A DNA stretch of 64,000 nucleotides from Bacillota bacterium (GCA_023424965.1 JAFADI010000189.1:1-64000), one strand, 5' to 3'. Positions 19,008 to 29,224 are shown, counted from the first letter of the stretch. The notes: generated from the letters alone by a model not told the origin. Made by a program: numbers and translations.

Positions 19008-19898
19008 TCACAAATTTCTGTTTTCGATGAGCTTCACCGTCAGATACTTGTTGCTCACATAGATCCTGATCATTACGGGATGGGACCTGTTGTTCCTGAA
19101 TTTTAAATCCACGCCCCCGTAAGATACGGTAGCATCCTTGCCTTTGGGGACATATCCCACTTTTTTGGAATGAACATGCCTTTCGGTAATTTCCATCCCG
19201 CCTTTGGAAGCGGCATTGTACAGGGTGGTGCTGACCTGGCATATGCCTCCCCCTACTCCTTTTCCCTTTTTGGGACCATCTTCCGTTTTTATGATAATCG
19301 GAGCTTCTTCAAAGCCCTTGGCTTCCGTTCTTCTCCCCACCGCCTTATTGAAGGAAAATTCCTCGCCGGGAGCCAGCTTTTTATAGTCAATTTTATGGGC
19401 CGCAATTTCAATATTGTTTACCCTGGAGTCCATTTTGTCCAGAATAGGCGTTGAGTAGCTGGATAGCACCACTAAGTTTTCTTTTAACTGCTCTGCGGTT
19501 TTTGCCGGTTTTACCTCTTCCACAACCAGGTTTATTTTGTCCCCTGCCTTTGAATTCAACAGGTTTGTAAGGGTCTTTTCAATGTTTAGAACCTTCCCGG
19601 CTTTTTCTTTCTGCACGACGGTCCATTTATTGGGGTCAAGCTTGGCATCCTGCTTGACAATGTTCATTTTAGAAGCATAATTGTTAAGCTTTTGCATGAT
19701 TTCCGACTGCTTTAAGCCTCCTACATCCTCCTCCTGGAGCTGCACTCCTTCAACAACCACTTTTTCCATAACTCCATAGTTCGGCTGTGCCTGGGGCTTA
19801 TTCTCCACCTTCTCTTTACTGCCTCCGCACCCAGGTACAATCAGAATGCAAACCATGATGACGGAAAAATATATTTTATCTTTTACGAATTTTTTCAT
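19008..19898 (-). CDS. VanW family lipoprotein
   Basis: A 296-residue predicted lipoprotein (hydrophobic signal ending IVPGC, Cys at about 24). It has a charged N-terminal half and a C-terminal VanW domain with hallmarks PGEEFSFNKAVGRRT, GGGICQVSTTLYNAA and ERHVHS. VanW domains are common on the surface of spore-forming Bacillota, but their biochemical role is not established. GGAGGTG lies four bases before the ATG. It is preceded by a weak terminator that ends the neighbouring small gene. Confidence 0.85.
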   Translation of the reverse strand: MKKFVKDKIYFSVIMVCILIVPGCGGSKEKVENKPQAQPNYGVMEKVVVEGVQLQEEDVGGLKQSEIMQKLNNYASKMNIVKQDAKLDPNKWTVVQKEKAGKVLNIEKTLTNLLNSKAGDKINLVVEEVKPAKTAEQLKENLVVLSSYSTPILDKMDSRVNNIEIAAHKIDYKKLAPGEEFSFNKAVGRRTEAKGFEEAPIIIKTEDGPKKGKGVGGGICQVSTTLYNAASKGGMEITERHVHSKKVGYVPKGKDATVSYGGVDLKFRNNRSHPVMIRIYVSNKYLTVKLIENRNL

Positions 19899-19943
19899 AT
19901 GCCCACCTCCTGGTCCCTTTTAAGTAAAGTAACAAGTATCATC

Positions 19944-19969
19944 AAAAAGCCGGTCCTCATAGGGAACCG
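19944..19969 (-). terminator. Weak terminator after the small membrane protein
   Basis: CGGTTC/GGACCG arms with a seven-base loop followed on the minus strand by GCTTTTT. The stem overlaps the stop codon of the gene that ends at 19957. Only six pairs, so read-through into the VanW gene is possible. Confidence 0.55.
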
Positions 19970-20247
19970 AATATCCTGCCAAGGATCATAAACCCGAAAT
20001 AGCCCAGAATCATGCTCAATATACCCAGCGTGACATTGGCCGCAATAATATAATTGCCCGAGCTTTTCTGCCTTCTGTTTGCCAGAAGTCCAAAAGTAAT
20101 TCCCCCGAGGGCAAAATAGGGGTTAATAAAGGCGGCAAGGCCGGCAAACAGCCATCCGAAGGCTATGAAGGCTTTAGGTGTTCCCACAAGCACTGCTTCT
20201 GACTTTTCACCATGTTCAGCTTCATTTTTAACATTTTTTTCATCCAT
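19957..20247 (-). CDS. Small two-helix membrane protein (DUF4190-like)
   Basis: A 96-residue protein. A charged N-terminus (1-23) precedes two hydrophobic segments (about 28-55 and 70-95) joined by a basic loop ANRRQKSSG. This topology resembles DUF4190-type small membrane proteins. The function is unknown. The upstream sequence matches a forespore sigma-G promoter, so it may be a spore membrane protein. GGAGGTG precedes the ATG by five bases. Confidence 0.75.
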   Translation of the reverse strand: MDEKNVKNEAEHGEKSEAVLVGTPKAFIAFGWLFAGLAAFINPYFALGGITFGLLANRRQKSSGNYIIAANVTLGILSMILGYFGFMILGRIFGSL

Positions 20248-20266
20248 ACAAACACCTCCGTGTGAT

Positions 20267-20296
20267 TAGTATGGATGACATAAAAACTTATATTCA
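20267..20296 (-). promoter_or_regulatory. Sigma-G-like (forespore) promoter
   Basis: On the minus strand TGAATA (20291-20296), 17 bases, then CATACTA (20267-20273), matching the Bacillus sigma-G consensus at both boxes. The predicted start near 20261 is very close to the ribosome site of the 96-residue gene. No comparably good sigma-A promoter was found in the interval. Confidence 0.6.
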
Positions 20297-20384
20297 TGCT
20301 TTGACAAGCCACTTTTAGGTCTCTTTAACAAGGATTTTTTTGCAATAATTGTAAATCAACCTTTGGTACCGGCTTTTGGAGAAT

Positions 20385-20420
20385 AAAAAAAATGAGCCTC
20401 ACATGAAAGGCCCATTTTTT
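20385..20420 (-). terminator. Terminator after the anti-sigma gene
   Basis: A stem ATGGGCCT/AGGCTCAT (one G:T pair) extended by A:T pairs, eight-base loop, and eight T on the minus strand. It lies 36 bases past the stop of the anti-sigma gene. Confidence 0.88.
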
Positions 20421-20455
20421 ACACAAAATGCTAGTTTACAATAAATTTGAAAAAC

Positions 20456-21013
20456 TTAATTCAAGCTCTCTTCCGGGGATGCCTTAATTCTGTCCCTGTA
20501 ACGGTACATCAACCCCAAAAAACCCGTCAGCAGGAAGAAGGAATTGGTAATGACGGAGGTGGTAAGGAAAGCGATGCCCACCCATGGGTTGCTCTGTATG
20601 AATTCGTATACGCTGAGGCCGGCAAAAAAGCTGCCCAGCACCGAATCCAGCGTGCTTTTTGCCTGATGGATCATATTTGCGATACTTATGTCTGAAAGCC
20701 CTACAATAAGCAGTCCTGCCGTTAACAGCAGCAAAAATCCTGCAATGCTGTAAAATGTGGAAAAAAGCCTGTCGTATTTTTTCTTTCTTTTCACTTCAAG
20801 GGAATAAATCTTATCCATGACCTGATTTTCAAAATCCCGGGGAGGTTCAATTTCATTGTTTTGAATAAAGTTTAACACTTCACTCATTTCATTAAAGCTT
20901 TCGTTGCAGCCCGGACACACTTTCAAATGCTGCTTGAAGCGCACTGCTTCAAGGTCATTCAAATCGCCGTCAAAATATTTCATTGTACAATCAAAAGCCT
21001 GCCTGCAATTCAC
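20456..21013 (-). CDS. Zinc-finger (zf-HC2) anti-sigma factor
   Basis: A 185-residue membrane anti-sigma factor. The cytoplasmic ZAS-type domain carries the motif HLKVCPGC (about residues 29-36), and two hydrophobic segments follow (about 85-107 and 145-168). It starts at GTG (21011-21013) overlapping the sigma gene stop (GTGA) with a strong AAAGGAGGAGG site, so it is translationally coupled. It presumably sequesters the adjacent ECF sigma factor until a signal releases it. Confidence 0.9.
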   Translation of the reverse strand: MNCRQAFDCTMKYFDGDLNDLEAVRFKQHLKVCPGCNESFNEMSEVLNFIQNNEIEPPRDFENQVMDKIYSLEVKRKKKYDRLFSTFYSIAGFLLLLTAGLLIVGLSDISIANMIHQAKSTLDSVLGSFFAGLSVYEFIQSNPWVGIAFLTTSVITNSFFLLTGFLGLMYRYRDRIKASPEESLN

Positions 21014-21561
21014 AATACCTCCTCCTTTCTGTGCATCAATTTCTCTCTAAGCATAATCCTGGCTCTATAAATTCTATTTTTTACAATTGTCATCGGTTCA
21101 TCCAGAACCCTGGTTATTTCCTCATAGGACAGCCCGTTGTTATGAAAGAGCATAATCGGCGTCCTGTACTTCTCGGGCAGTTCCGCCACGGCGTCCCGCA
21201 CAGTTCTGCTCCGCTCCTTGGCCAGGTATTCCTGCTCCGGAGTATGGGTTCCGTTGGAAATCGTGTCGATTTCCTCGATGGGAACGGAATCGACACGCCT
21301 TTTCCGTTTCAGGTCAAGGCACAGATTGGTAGCTATTTTTACCGACCAGGTGGAGAATTTGTATTCCGGATTATACCGGTCCAGGGACTTGTAGATCCTG
21401 AGGAATACCTCCTGGGCGACATCGTTTACTTCCTGTTTGTCACTCATCATATTATACACTACATTATATATAAGCTTCTTGTATCTTGCTACCAATTCGG
21501 CAAAAGCCTGTTTGTCGCCGTCAAGGCATTGTGTTACAAGCTGCATGTCTGTGGCTTCCAA
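21010..21561 (-). CDS. ECF-family RNA polymerase sigma factor
   Basis: A sigma-70 factor of the extracytoplasmic-function class, 183 residues. Region 2 is at about residues 10-80 (DVAQEVFLRIYKSL, FSTWSVKIATN) and region 4 at about 115-170 (LPEKYRTPIMLFHNNGLSYEEI). The frame is open to a TTG at 21585, but AGGAGGTG at 21573-21580 favours a TTG start at 21561. It is followed by its anti-sigma factor, whose start overlaps its stop. The regulon is not evident from this window. Confidence 0.92.
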   Translation of the reverse strand: MEATDMQLVTQCLDGDKQAFAELVARYKKLIYNVVYNMMSDKQEVNDVAQEVFLRIYKSLDRYNPEYKFSTWSVKIATNLCLDLKRKRRVDSVPIEEIDTISNGTHTPEQEYLAKERSRTVRDAVAELPEKYRTPIMLFHNNGLSYEEITRVLDEPMTIVKNRIYRARIMLREKLMHRKEEVL

Positions 21562-21670
21562 TCTATGCTTCACCTCCTGGTTCAAAGCTTTACCGGATAA
21601 TAATATTTTACGCTTTTTTTATACCCATGTCTGAAAGAAAATACACTTGACGCCAGTAATATCTATAAAA

Positions 21671-21700
21671 ATTATACACCATCCAAATATCTATATACAA
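21671..21700 (-). promoter_or_regulatory. Candidate promoter of the ECF sigma operon
   Basis: On the minus strand TTGTAT (21695-21700), 18 bases, TATAAT (21671-21676), about 110 bases before the sigma start. A separate autoregulated ECF promoter was not identified. The divergent interval 21562-21900 otherwise holds only this, the chemoreceptor promoter candidate and one inverted repeat. Confidence 0.45.
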
Positions 21701-21772
21701 TTCCAATAAAAAAAGTCAATGGTTATGTTCATTTTTAATAAAGGATTTTGAATCTATTTGTCGAAAGTTGTA

Positions 21773-21799
21773 TTGATTGCAATGGGCACAGTTTATAAT
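21773..21799 (+). promoter_or_regulatory. Candidate promoter of the chemoreceptor gene
   Basis: TTGATT (21773-21778) and a perfect TATAAT (21794-21799), but the spacer is only 15 bases. No sigma-D (motility) promoter match was found. Confidence 0.35.
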
Positions 21800-21832
21800 T
21801 CAAAGTTTCCCAAAACAAACGGATCGAATTTC

Positions 21833-21880
21833 ATTGGTAACCACCTTAATTTATTTTTAAATTTAAAGCTTGTTACCAAT
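21833..21880 (+). repeat. Nine-base inverted repeat in the chemoreceptor leader
   Basis: ATTGGTAAC (21833-21841) and GTTACCAAT (21872-21880) are perfect complements around 30 A/T-rich bases, part of which can also pair. The element ends six bases before the GGAGG of the chemoreceptor gene. It could be an operator or an RNA hairpin; it has no T-tract. Confidence 0.6.
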
Positions 21881-21900
21881 ATAACGTAGGAGGTATTCTT

Positions 21901-24018
21901 GTGAAATTTTTAGATTTTAACAGAATCAAGGAAGTTATTTTGTCCCAAAAGAACACCAGGTTTGCAGCCGTCATTAAGCGGGCGCTCCTTTACCTGACCG
22001 AGCTGAGCAAATCCCTGAGAAACTCAAAAATCCAGACCCGGCTCATCATCTCTTTCCTGGTGGTTTCCGTGCTCCCACTTCTGTTCACAGGCAGGCTTTC
22101 CTACATTCAGTCAAGCAGCGCAGTAGAGAAAAAAATAAACACCTATTCTTCAGAACTGCTTAAAGAGGTGGGAATGAACTTTGATTCCAAGGTTGACAAC
22201 ATCATCGGCTACATAAATGAAATCGGCCTGTCAAAATCCATCCAGGACTACCTGGGGAACACAGACTCCATGGATGAGCTGCAAAAGCTGGACAGCAACA
22301 GGCAGGTGCAGGAGTTCCTGGTTCAGAAGCTGGCCCGTACCAATGAAATAACCTCTGTGGAAATCATTCCTCTGTCGGGCGATGAAAGAATATCTTATGG
22401 TTCCCAGGTTTCTATCGATGAAAATGAACGGAACAAGCTTTTAAAAGCCGCCGGAGACAGCAACGGAAAAGTCATATGGCACATTGAAAAGTCCGAGGAC
22501 AAGCCTTATCTCTTCATCGCAAGGCAAATCAGCTCCATGGCCTCCGGAAGGGAACTGGGCATCATTCTCCTGGCTCTGAATGAAACCTACTTTTCCAAAA
22601 TCTACTCCGGGATAAATGTGGGTGAAGGAGCCAAACTCACGGTTGTGAACACGGAAGGCACCATCATGTCCAGCGTGGACAAAAAGGAAGTCGCCTCTGC
22701 AATTCGGGATACCAAACTACTGCAACTGTTCCAGAGCGCCCTTGACAATAAAAAGAACACCTTTGCTCACGGCAGCAACCTCGTCGCTTTCTCAAAGCTG
22801 GAACTGGCGGACTGGTACGTGGTTGCCGAAATTCCCAATTCCTATTTGTATTCTGAATCCAAGTCCATCGGCAGTTCCATTACCTTCACGATTATCATCT
22901 GCATTTTGCTGGCCCTGGTGCTCTCCTTCATCATCTCAAGGAGTATTTCCGTTCCCCTCAACCGGCTTGTGGAATTGATGAAGGAAGCCAAAAGCGGTAA
23001 CCTGGCGCTCTATGTACGGGACCCCAACAAGGATGAAATAGGGGATGTGACCAATAATTTCGGTGATATGCTGAACAATATAAAAAATCTGGTATTGGAA
23101 GTCCACACTTCGGCCCAGAGCGTTCTTGAAAATTCAAATAAGATAACCGCGGCCAGCGAGTACTCCTATACCGTTTCACAGCAGGTGGCCGTCACCGTCC
23201 AGCAAATTGCCGAAGGAGCTTCAAGCCAGGCTTCCGAAGTAGCTGACAGCGTAAACCACATGACGGGCCTTTCGGACGATATCAACACCGTAGGAAATTA
23301 CATGGGTGTCGTAACCGGTGTGGTGGACAAAACCAAGTCTCTCAGTACGGAGACCCAGAAAGCCGTCAAGATTCTAAACGATAAAGCGTTGGAAACAACT
23401 TCGGTTACAGGCAAAATCGCAGGCGACATCTTCAGCCTGAACAATGAAATGAAGGAAATTAAGAAAATTGTGAAAATGATCGTGGGAATTGCGGAACAGA
23501 CCAACCTGCTTTCCCTGAACGCAGCAATCGAAGCAGCCAGAGCGGGTGAAGCCGGCAGGGGCTTTGCAGTGGTTGCCGAAGAGGTAAGAAAATTGGCAGA
23601 CCAGTCCAAGGAGGCTTCCATCGCCATAAACGATATATTGAATAAAATCCAGCAGAAGACCGAAGTCACGGTCCACGAAGCTTCAAACGCTTCTGCCATC
23701 GTGAAGGAGCAAATGTCCGCGGTACATGAAGCCGAAACAGCCTTCTCTACGATTTTCCACGCCATGGATGACATTTCGACGCATATGGGTGAAGTGGTGC
23801 TTTCCATCGACAAGATGCTGAAAGCCAAAGAAAAAACTCTGCAGTCCATGGAGAACATCTCGGCGGTTTCCGAAGAAGCTGCCGCAACGGCCCAGGAGGT
23901 ATCGGCCAGTACACAGGATCAGATCGGAAGAGTGGAGGAGCTGTCAACCTCCGCAAAGGACCTCAATAAAATGGCTCTTGAGCTTGATAAATCCATCTCA
24001 AGCTTTATCATCGACTAA
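21901..24018 (+). CDS. Methyl-accepting chemotaxis protein
   Basis: A 705-residue chemoreceptor, one of only two plus-strand genes here. It has a cytoplasmic N-terminal tail, TM1 near 46-65, an extracellular Cache-type sensing domain, TM2 near 320-345, HAMP, and a long coiled-coil signalling domain. The conserved tip reads [21 protein letters not shown] and then [18 protein letters not shown]. It starts at GTG behind GGAGG at seven bases. There is no C-terminal CheR-docking pentapeptide. The ligand is unknown. Confidence 0.93.
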   Translation: MKFLDFNRIKEVILSQKNTRFAAVIKRALLYLTELSKSLRNSKIQTRLIISFLVVSVLPLLFTGRLSYIQSSSAVEKKINTYSSELLKEVGMNFDSKVDNIIGYINEIGLSKSIQDYLGNTDSMDELQKLDSNRQVQEFLVQKLARTNEITSVEIIPLSGDERISYGSQVSIDENERNKLLKAAGDSNGKVIWHIEKSEDKPYLFIARQISSMASGRELGIILLALNETYFSKIYSGINVGEGAKLTVVNTEGTIMSSVDKKEVASAIRDTKLLQLFQSALDNKKNTFAHGSNLVAFSKLELADWYVVAEIPNSYLYSESKSIGSSITFTIIICILLALVLSFIISRSISVPLNRLVELMKEAKSGNLALYVRDPNKDEIGDVTNNFGDMLNNIKNLVLEVHTSAQSVLENSNKITAASEYSYTVSQQVAVTVQQIAEGASSQASEVADSVNHMTGLSDDINTVGNYMGVVTGVVDKTKSLSTETQKAVKILNDKALETTSVTGKIAGDIFSLNNEMKEIKKIVKMIVGIAEQTNLLSLNAAIEAARAGEAGRGFAVVAEEVRKLADQSKEASIAINDILNKIQQKTEVTVHEASNASAIVKEQMSAVHEAETAFSTIFHAMDDISTHMGEVVLSIDKMLKAKEKTLQSMENISAVSEEAAATAQEVSASTQDQIGRVEELSTSAKDLNKMALELDKSISSFIID

Positions 24019-24037
24019 ACAAAAAAAGCCCATAAAA

Positions 24038-24069
24038 AAAACCGGTGGAAAAATCCACCGGTTTTTTAT
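24038..24069. terminator. Bidirectional terminator between chemoreceptor and tuf
   Basis: A 12-base stem AAAACCGGTGGA/TCCACCGGTTTT with a four-base loop and T-runs on both strands. It serves the plus-strand chemoreceptor and the minus-strand tuf gene, which converge here. Confidence 0.93.
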
Positions 24070-24082
24070 TTTAAATTGTCAA

Positions 24083-25285
24083 TTACTCAACGATACCAAT
24101 TACAACACCGGAACCAACAGTTCTTCCACCTTCACGGATAGCGAACTTCAAGCCGTTTTCCATAGCGATGGGAGTGATGAGCTTGATGGTCATTTCTACG
24201 TTGTCACCAGGCATGCACATTTCAGTACCTGCAGGCAGTTCAACTACGCCGGTAACGTCTGTCGTTCTGAAATAGAACTGGGGTCTGTAGTTGTTGAAGA
24301 AAGGAGTATGTCTTCCACCTTCTTCTTTGGTCAGAACGTAAACCTGGCCTTTGAAATGAGTAAAGGGCTTGATGGAACCGGGTTTAGCAAGAACCTGGCC
24401 TCTTTCGATTTCATTTCTCTGAATACCTCTTAAAAGGGCACCGATGTTGTCACCGGCAACAGCCTGGTCAAGAAGCTTTCTGAACATTTCAACACCGGTA
24501 ACAACGGTCTTTCTGGGAGCATCCGCCAAACCGATGATTTCAACTTCGTCTCCAACCTTGATTACGCCTCTTTCAACCCTACCGGTAGCAACAGTACCAC
24601 GGCCGGTGATGGAGAAAACGTCTTCTACAGGCATAATGAAAGGCTTGTCTGTAGGTCTTTCAGGAGTAGGAATATATTCGTCAACCTTCTTCATGAGCTC
24701 AAGGATGGGAGCATATTCAGGAGCACCAGAATCGGTTGAAGTGCTCTCAAGAGCTACCAGCGCAGAACCTCTGACGATCGGAGTGTCATCTCCGGGGAAG
24801 TCATAAGTGTTGAGAAGTTCTCTGAGTTCCATTTCAACCAACTCGATGAGTTCTTCGTCGTCAACCATATCACACTTGTTCAAGAAAACAACTATGTATG
24901 GTACGCCAACCTGTCCAGCAAGGAGAATGTGTTCCCTTGTCTGGGGCATCGGGCCGTCAGCAGCGGATACAACAAGGATTGCGCCATCCATCTGGGCAGC
25001 ACCGGTGATCATGTTCTTTACATAGTCAGCGTGGCCGGGGCAGTCAACGTGCGCATAGTGCCTTGTTTCAGTTTCATATTCAACGTGAGCGGTATTGATG
25101 GTAATACCTCTTTCTCTTTCTTCGGGAGCCTTGTCAATCTGGTCGTATGCCGTGTACTGTGCTTTTCCCTGGAATCCAAGAACCTTGGTTATAGCAGCAG
25201 TCAATGAAGTCTTTCCATGGTCAACGTGGCCTATGGTACCAATGTTAACGTGGGGTTTGTTTCTTTCAAATTTAGCCTTTGCCAT
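24083..25285 (-). CDS. tuf: Elongation factor Tu
   Basis: A 400-residue GTPase that brings aminoacyl-tRNA to the ribosome. Visible motifs: GHVDHGKT (P-loop), DCPGHADY (G3) and NKCDMVDD (G4), then the domain 2 and 3 beta-barrels ending [10 protein letters not shown]. The start at 25285 ([12 protein letters not shown]) is set by AGGAGG and family length; the frame stays open 32 codons upstream but that part is leader. It is the last gene of the str operon; a long hairpin lies in the fusA-tuf gap. Confidence 0.98.
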   Translation of the reverse strand: MAKAKFERNKPHVNIGTIGHVDHGKTSLTAAITKVLGFQGKAQYTAYDQIDKAPEERERGITINTAHVEYETETRHYAHVDCPGHADYVKNMITGAAQMDGAILVVSAADGPMPQTREHILLAGQVGVPYIVVFLNKCDMVDDEELIELVEMELRELLNTYDFPGDDTPIVRGSALVALESTSTDSGAPEYAPILELMKKVDEYIPTPERPTDKPFIMPVEDVFSITGRGTVATGRVERGVIKVGDEVEIIGLADAPRKTVVTGVEMFRKLLDQAVAGDNIGALLRGIQRNEIERGQVLAKPGSIKPFTHFKGQVYVLTKEEGGRHTPFFNNYRPQFYFRTTDVTGVVELPAGTEMCMPGDNVEMTIKLITPIAMENGLKFAIREGGRTVGSGVVIGIVE

Positions 25286-25358
25286 TATAAAAATCCTCCT
25301 TCTCTCAGTAAACCTTACTGATGTATTATTTATTGGTTTGCTAATATGTTTATTTTTA

Positions 25359-25396
25359 ATACAGGAATTACTGCTTTTCAACAGTAATTCCCGTAT
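25359..25396 (-). other. Fifteen-pair hairpin between fusA and tuf
   Basis: On the minus strand ATACGGGAATTACTG pairs with CAGTAATTCCTGTAT (one G:U) around an eight-base loop. No T-run follows, so it is not a standard terminator. It lies 74 bases before the tuf start. A second small palindrome (CAGTAA/TTACTG) lies closer to the tuf ribosome site. Confidence 0.8.
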
Positions 25397-25482
25397 TCTG
25401 TTTTAATCCCGGGCTTACTTTTTCACACGATCATGATTATTTTATACTCTCTCATGACCTATTGCAAGCACCAAAATGGGCT

Positions 25483-27561
25483 CTACTCGCCAGATTTGCT
25501 CTTGACGATGGTCTCCTGAATATTCTTCGGAACTTCCTCAAAGTGGCTGGTCTGCATGGTGAATACGCCTCTTCCCTGGGTTCTGGAACGAAGTGTGGTT
25601 GCATACCCGAACATCTCGGACAGCGGCACGTGGGACTTTATCGTCTGAGCGCCCGCTCTTGCTTCCATGCCTTCGATTCTACCCCTTCTGGAGTTGAGGT
25701 CGCCCATTACGTCGCCCATGTACTCCTCGGGAACCGTTACGTCTACCCTCATGATAGGCTCAAGGAGTACGGGGGTTGCCTTACGGCAGCCTTCCTTGAA
25801 GCCCATGGAACCTGCAATCTTAAAGGCCATTTCCGAAGAGTCAACTTCATGGTATGAGCCGTCTACAACAGTTACCTTGATGTCTACAACCTGGTAGCCA
25901 CCCAAAACACCGGTATTCATGGCGTCCTGGATACCTGCGTCGATAGCGGGGATATATTCTTTGGGAATAGCTCCGCCAACGACTTTGTTAACAAATTCAT
26001 AACCCAGGCCGGGTTCCCTCGGTTCGATTTCAAGGACACAATGACCATACTGGCCGCGTCCGCCGGACTGTCTGACAAACTTTCCTTCGGCCTTGACAGC
26101 TTTCTTGATCGTTTCCTTGTATGAAACCTGAGGATTACCAACATTGGCCTCTACCTTGAATTCTCTCATCATACGGTCAACGATGATTTCAAGGTGCAGC
26201 TCGCCCATGCCGGAAATGATTGTCTGTCCTGTCTCCGGATCGGTATGCACCCGGAAGGTGGGATCTTCTTCCGCCAGCTTCTGGAGTGCGATGCCCATTT
26301 TTTCCTGTCCCGCCTTTGTCTTGGGTTCAACCGCAACATGGATAACGGGTTCCGGGAATTCCATGGATTCAAGGATTACCTGGGCATTCTCTTCACAGAG
26401 AGTATCTCCGGTTGTTGTATCCTTCAAACCCACAGCGGCAGCAATGTCACCGGAATAAACCATGTCGATTTCTTCCCTGTGGTTGGCATGCATCTGCAGG
26501 ATTCTTCCTATTCTTTCCCTCTTGCCTTTGGTAGAGTTGACGACATAGGAGCCGGAACTCAACTTTCCTGAGTACACCCTGAAGAAGCAAAGCTTTCCTA
26601 CATAGGGGTCGGCCATGATCTTAAATGCCAGTGCGGCAAATGGAGCGCTGTCGTCTGCAGGTCTTTCGATTTCCTCGTCACCGTCAACGGATACCCCTTT
26701 AATAGCGGGAATGTCCAGTGGTGAGGGCATATAATCGATGACTGCATCCAGCAGCTGCTGTACCCCTTTGTTTCTGTACGCGGAACCACAGGCTACAGGG
26801 ATCATTTTAACCGCTATGGTAGCGTTTCTAATACCTCTGCGCAGTTCTTCCTCCGTCAGTTCTTCACCTTCAAGGTACTTCATCATTAATTCTTCGTCTT
26901 GTTCAGCAACAGCTTCAACTAAAATGCCACGATATTTTTCTACAATATCCTTCATGTCATCTGGTATGGGACCTTCTTCAATCACCTTTCCCAAATCGTC
27001 TCTGTAAAAGATTGCTTTCATTGAAACAAGGTCAACCGCGCCCTTGAAGGTATCTTCACTACCTATGGGCAGCTGGATCGGTACTGCATTTGCCTTAAGT
27101 CTGTCCTTCATCATTTGTATGCAGTTATAAAAATCTGCACCCATTATATCCATTTTGTTTACAAATGCAAGTCTTGGTACGCCATACTTGTCAGCCTGTC
27201 TCCAAACGGTTTCAGACTGGGGCTCTACTCCACCCTTTGCGCAGAAAAGTGTTACTGAACCATCGAGAACACGAAGAGACCTTTCAACTTCAACCGTGAA
27301 GTCAACGTGCCCCGGCGTATCTATGATGTTGATCCTGTTACCATTCCATTCCGCAGTAGTAGCGGCAGAAGTAATTGTAATACCTCTTTCCTGCTCCTGC
27401 TCCATCCAGTCCATGGTAGCAGCACCTTCATGAACTTCGCCTATTTTATGAACCCTTCCTGTATAAAACAGGATACGTTCAGTTGTTGTTGTTTTTCCAG
27501 CGTCGATATGCGCCATGATTCCAATATTCCTGGTTTTCTCCAAACTATATTGCCTGGGCAT
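25483..27561 (-). CDS. fusA: Elongation factor G
   Basis: A 692-residue translocase GTPase, full length. Motifs: AHIDAGKTT (P-loop), DTPGHVDF (G3) and [10 protein letters not shown] (G4), followed by the usual domains II-V ([14 protein letters not shown] in domain [15 protein letters not shown] in domain IV). It lies between rpsG and tuf in the str operon. Confidence 0.98.
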   Translation of the reverse strand: MPRQYSLEKTRNIGIMAHIDAGKTTTTERILFYTGRVHKIGEVHEGAATMDWMEQEQERGITITSAATTAEWNGNRINIIDTPGHVDFTVEVERSLRVLDGSVTLFCAKGGVEPQSETVWRQADKYGVPRLAFVNKMDIMGADFYNCIQMMKDRLKANAVPIQLPIGSEDTFKGAVDLVSMKAIFYRDDLGKVIEEGPIPDDMKDIVEKYRGILVEAVAEQDEELMMKYLEGEELTEEELRRGIRNATIAVKMIPVACGSAYRNKGVQQLLDAVIDYMPSPLDIPAIKGVSVDGDEEIERPADDSAPFAALAFKIMADPYVGKLCFFRVYSGKLSSGSYVVNSTKGKRERIGRILQMHANHREEIDMVYSGDIAAAVGLKDTTTGDTLCEENAQVILESMEFPEPVIHVAVEPKTKAGQEKMGIALQKLAEEDPTFRVHTDPETGQTIISGMGELHLEIIVDRMMREFKVEANVGNPQVSYKETIKKAVKAEGKFVRQSGGRGQYGHCVLEIEPREPGLGYEFVNKVVGGAIPKEYIPAIDAGIQDAMNTGVLGGYQVVDIKVTVVDGSYHEVDSSEMAFKIAGSMGFKEGCRKATPVLLEPIMRVDVTVPEEYMGDVMGDLNSRRGRIEGMEARAGAQTIKSHVPLSEMFGYATTLRSRTQGRGVFTMQTSHFEEVPKNIQETIVKSKSGE

Positions 27562-27695
27562 TTGTACCCTCCTTTCCTTCTAACGATAGTTCAAATCGTA
27601 CTTAATATTATTATGCTCAATTATGTTGATGGTTAACAATTTCCGGTGATAAAGTCTTGCAACCCTGCACTTTCCACTCTCAACCCTCAACCGTT

Positions 27696-28166
27696 TTACC
27701 ATCTGTAATGTGCGAAAGCCTTGTTGGCTTCTGCCATCTTGTGGGTATCTTCCTTCTTCTTGTAGGCTCCGCCCAGATTGTTGGTGGCGTCCATGATTTC
27801 CCCTGCAAGTCTTTCCTTCATGGTTCTTTCGCCTCTTGCCCTTGAATAGCTGGTGAGCCATCTCAAGCCGAGAGCCTGCCTTCTTTCGGGTCTGACTTCC
27901 ATGGGAACCTGGTATGTGGCACCACCCACTCTTCTGGCTTTAACCTCCAAAACGGGCATGATGTTGTTTAATGCAGTTTCAAACACTTCAAGGGGATCCT
28001 TGCCTGTTTTTTCCTTTATGATATCGAAGGCATCATAGCAGATTTTCTGGGCAGTACCCTTTTTCCCCTTCTGCATGATATTGTTGACGAGTTTTGTCAC
28101 AACTTTATCGTTGTATATGGGATCCGGTAATACGTCTCTCTTTGGAATATGTCCTTTTCTTGGCAC
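27696..28166 (-). CDS. rpsG: 30S ribosomal protein S7
   Basis: A 156-residue primary 16S rRNA binder of the small-subunit head. Family signatures are [17 protein letters not shown] near the N-terminus, [12 protein letters not shown] in the middle and the C-terminal [14 protein letters not shown]. The ATG-proximal site is AAAGGAGG. S7 often autoregulates the str operon; the preceding 179-base gap has several complementary segments. Confidence 0.98.
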   Translation of the reverse strand: MPRKGHIPKRDVLPDPIYNDKVVTKLVNNIMQKGKKGTAQKICYDAFDIIKEKTGKDPLEVFETALNNIMPVLEVKARRVGGATYQVPMEVRPERRQALGLRWLTSYSRARGERTMKERLAGEIMDATNNLGGAYKKKEDTHKMAEANKAFAHYRW

Positions 28167-28197
28167 TTTGCTTCCCTCCTTTTCATGATAACTTGGT

Positions 28198-28339
28198 GAG
28201 GCTCAGCCTCTACAGTATCATCGGTACTCGCGGCACACAGGCCGTCGTCGGTGCATTGTAGTTGCTATCTATATATAAACACAACGTACTTAGCACTATT
28301 AACTTTGATACTACCATACCTCGCGCTATCGCACGTTGT
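28198..28339 (-). other. Structured rpsL-rpsG intergenic segment
   Basis: The 179-base gap holds several complementary pairs on the minus strand: ACAACGT (28333-28339) with ACGTTGT (28281-28287), TAGTATC (28307-28313) with GATACT (28214-28219), and a perfect GAGGC-TGA-GCCTC hairpin (28198-28210). It has no coding potential that I trust. In E. coli the same gap is the S7 autoregulatory site; function here is inference. Confidence 0.4.
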
Positions 28340-28345
28340 AGGGTT

Positions 28346-28774
28346 TTACTTCTTTGCAGCTCCGGCCTTGGGCCTCTTGGCTCCATACTTGGAACGAGCC
28401 TGCATTCTCTTTGCAACACCTGCCGTATCAAGGGTACCTCTGATGATGTGATACCTTACACCAGGTAAGTCCTTAACCCTTCCACCCCTGATGAGAACAA
28501 CACTGTGCTCCTGAAGATTGTGCCCGATTCCGGGAATGTAAGCGGTAACTTCAACACCGTTTACCAGACGGACCCTGGCAACCTTTCTTAAAGCCGAGTT
28601 AGGTTTCTTCGGAGTCGTGGTTTTAACAACGGTGCAAACGCCACGCTTTTGAGGCGAGCTCATGTTGATGGGCTGTTTCTTTAATGAATTCCAGCTTCTC
28701 TGAAGTGCAGGAGCAGTTGATTTCTTCTCCATTACCTCTCTTCCTTTTCTAACCAACTGGTTAAATGTTGGCAT
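28346..28774 (-). CDS. rpsL: 30S ribosomal protein S12
   Basis: A 142-residue decoding-centre protein. It begins [13 protein letters not shown] and contains the conserved [18 protein letters not shown] and [19 protein letters not shown]. The Lys in PKKPNS (streptomycin-resistance position) is wild type. It is the second gene of the str operon, after the L7Ae-like gene. Confidence 0.98.
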   Translation of the reverse strand: MPTFNQLVRKGREVMEKKSTAPALQRSWNSLKKQPINMSSPQKRGVCTVVKTTTPKKPNSALRKVARVRLVNGVEVTAYIPGIGHNLQEHSVVLIRGGRVKDLPGVRYHIIRGTLDTAGVAKRMQARSKYGAKRPKAGAAKK

Positions 28775-28897
28775 TCTTTTTTCACCTCCTTATTTTGTGA
28801 GTGGGCAGCCGCCGGTCACAGGCCGGATAATTCCAACCGCATAAAACCTGCTCACTGCCGCATATCTAAATAATAAATATTTAGCAAGGATTCACAG

Positions 28898-29140
28898 CTA
28901 TTTAAGTACACAGGCCACAGCAGCCCCAACTTCGATGCCGCAAGCCTTTCCCAGATGCTTCATGCTGTCTTCGTACACAATTTCAACGGAGTTCCTATGG
29001 CAAAGTTCAATAATATTGCCGGTAACCCTGGGGTCGGCATCTTTGGCTATATATACCAGTTTGGCAGTACCATTTTCAAGGGCTTTCGCCGCCTGCTTCA
29101 CACCTACAACCTTATTACTGCTTTTCAGATTGTCCAGCAC
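28898..29140 (-). CDS. rplGB: L7Ae-like ribosomal protein (RplGB/YbxF)
   Basis: An 80-residue kink-turn-binding protein of the L7Ae/L30e family, as found upstream of rpsL in many Bacillota. It contains the core GVKQAAKALENGTAKLVYIAKDADP and ends in the hydrophobic IEVGAAVACVL. It starts at GTG (29138-29140) behind a run of six G. It is the first gene of the str operon, just after a strong promoter. Confidence 0.93.
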   Translation of the reverse strand: MLDNLKSSNKVVGVKQAAKALENGTAKLVYIAKDADPRVTGNIIELCHRNSVEIVYEDSMKHLGKACGIEVGAAVACVLK

Positions 29141-29224
29141 AATTTACCCCCCTGTAAGTATACATTCAAAGAATGGGCAGAAAATTTCCAAAAAATTCTC
29201 CCCTGCTAAATCGCGCACTGAAAT

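Noticed and set aside
21561..21585. TTG start at 21585 for the ECF sigma factor
   Set aside because: The AGGAGGTG ribosome site lies inside that extension, so the start must be downstream; TTG 21561 fits.
25286..25381. N-terminal extension of EF-Tu
   Set aside because: EF-Tu starts conservatively at [14 protein letters not shown] sits before that codon and the upstream frame crosses the leader hairpin.
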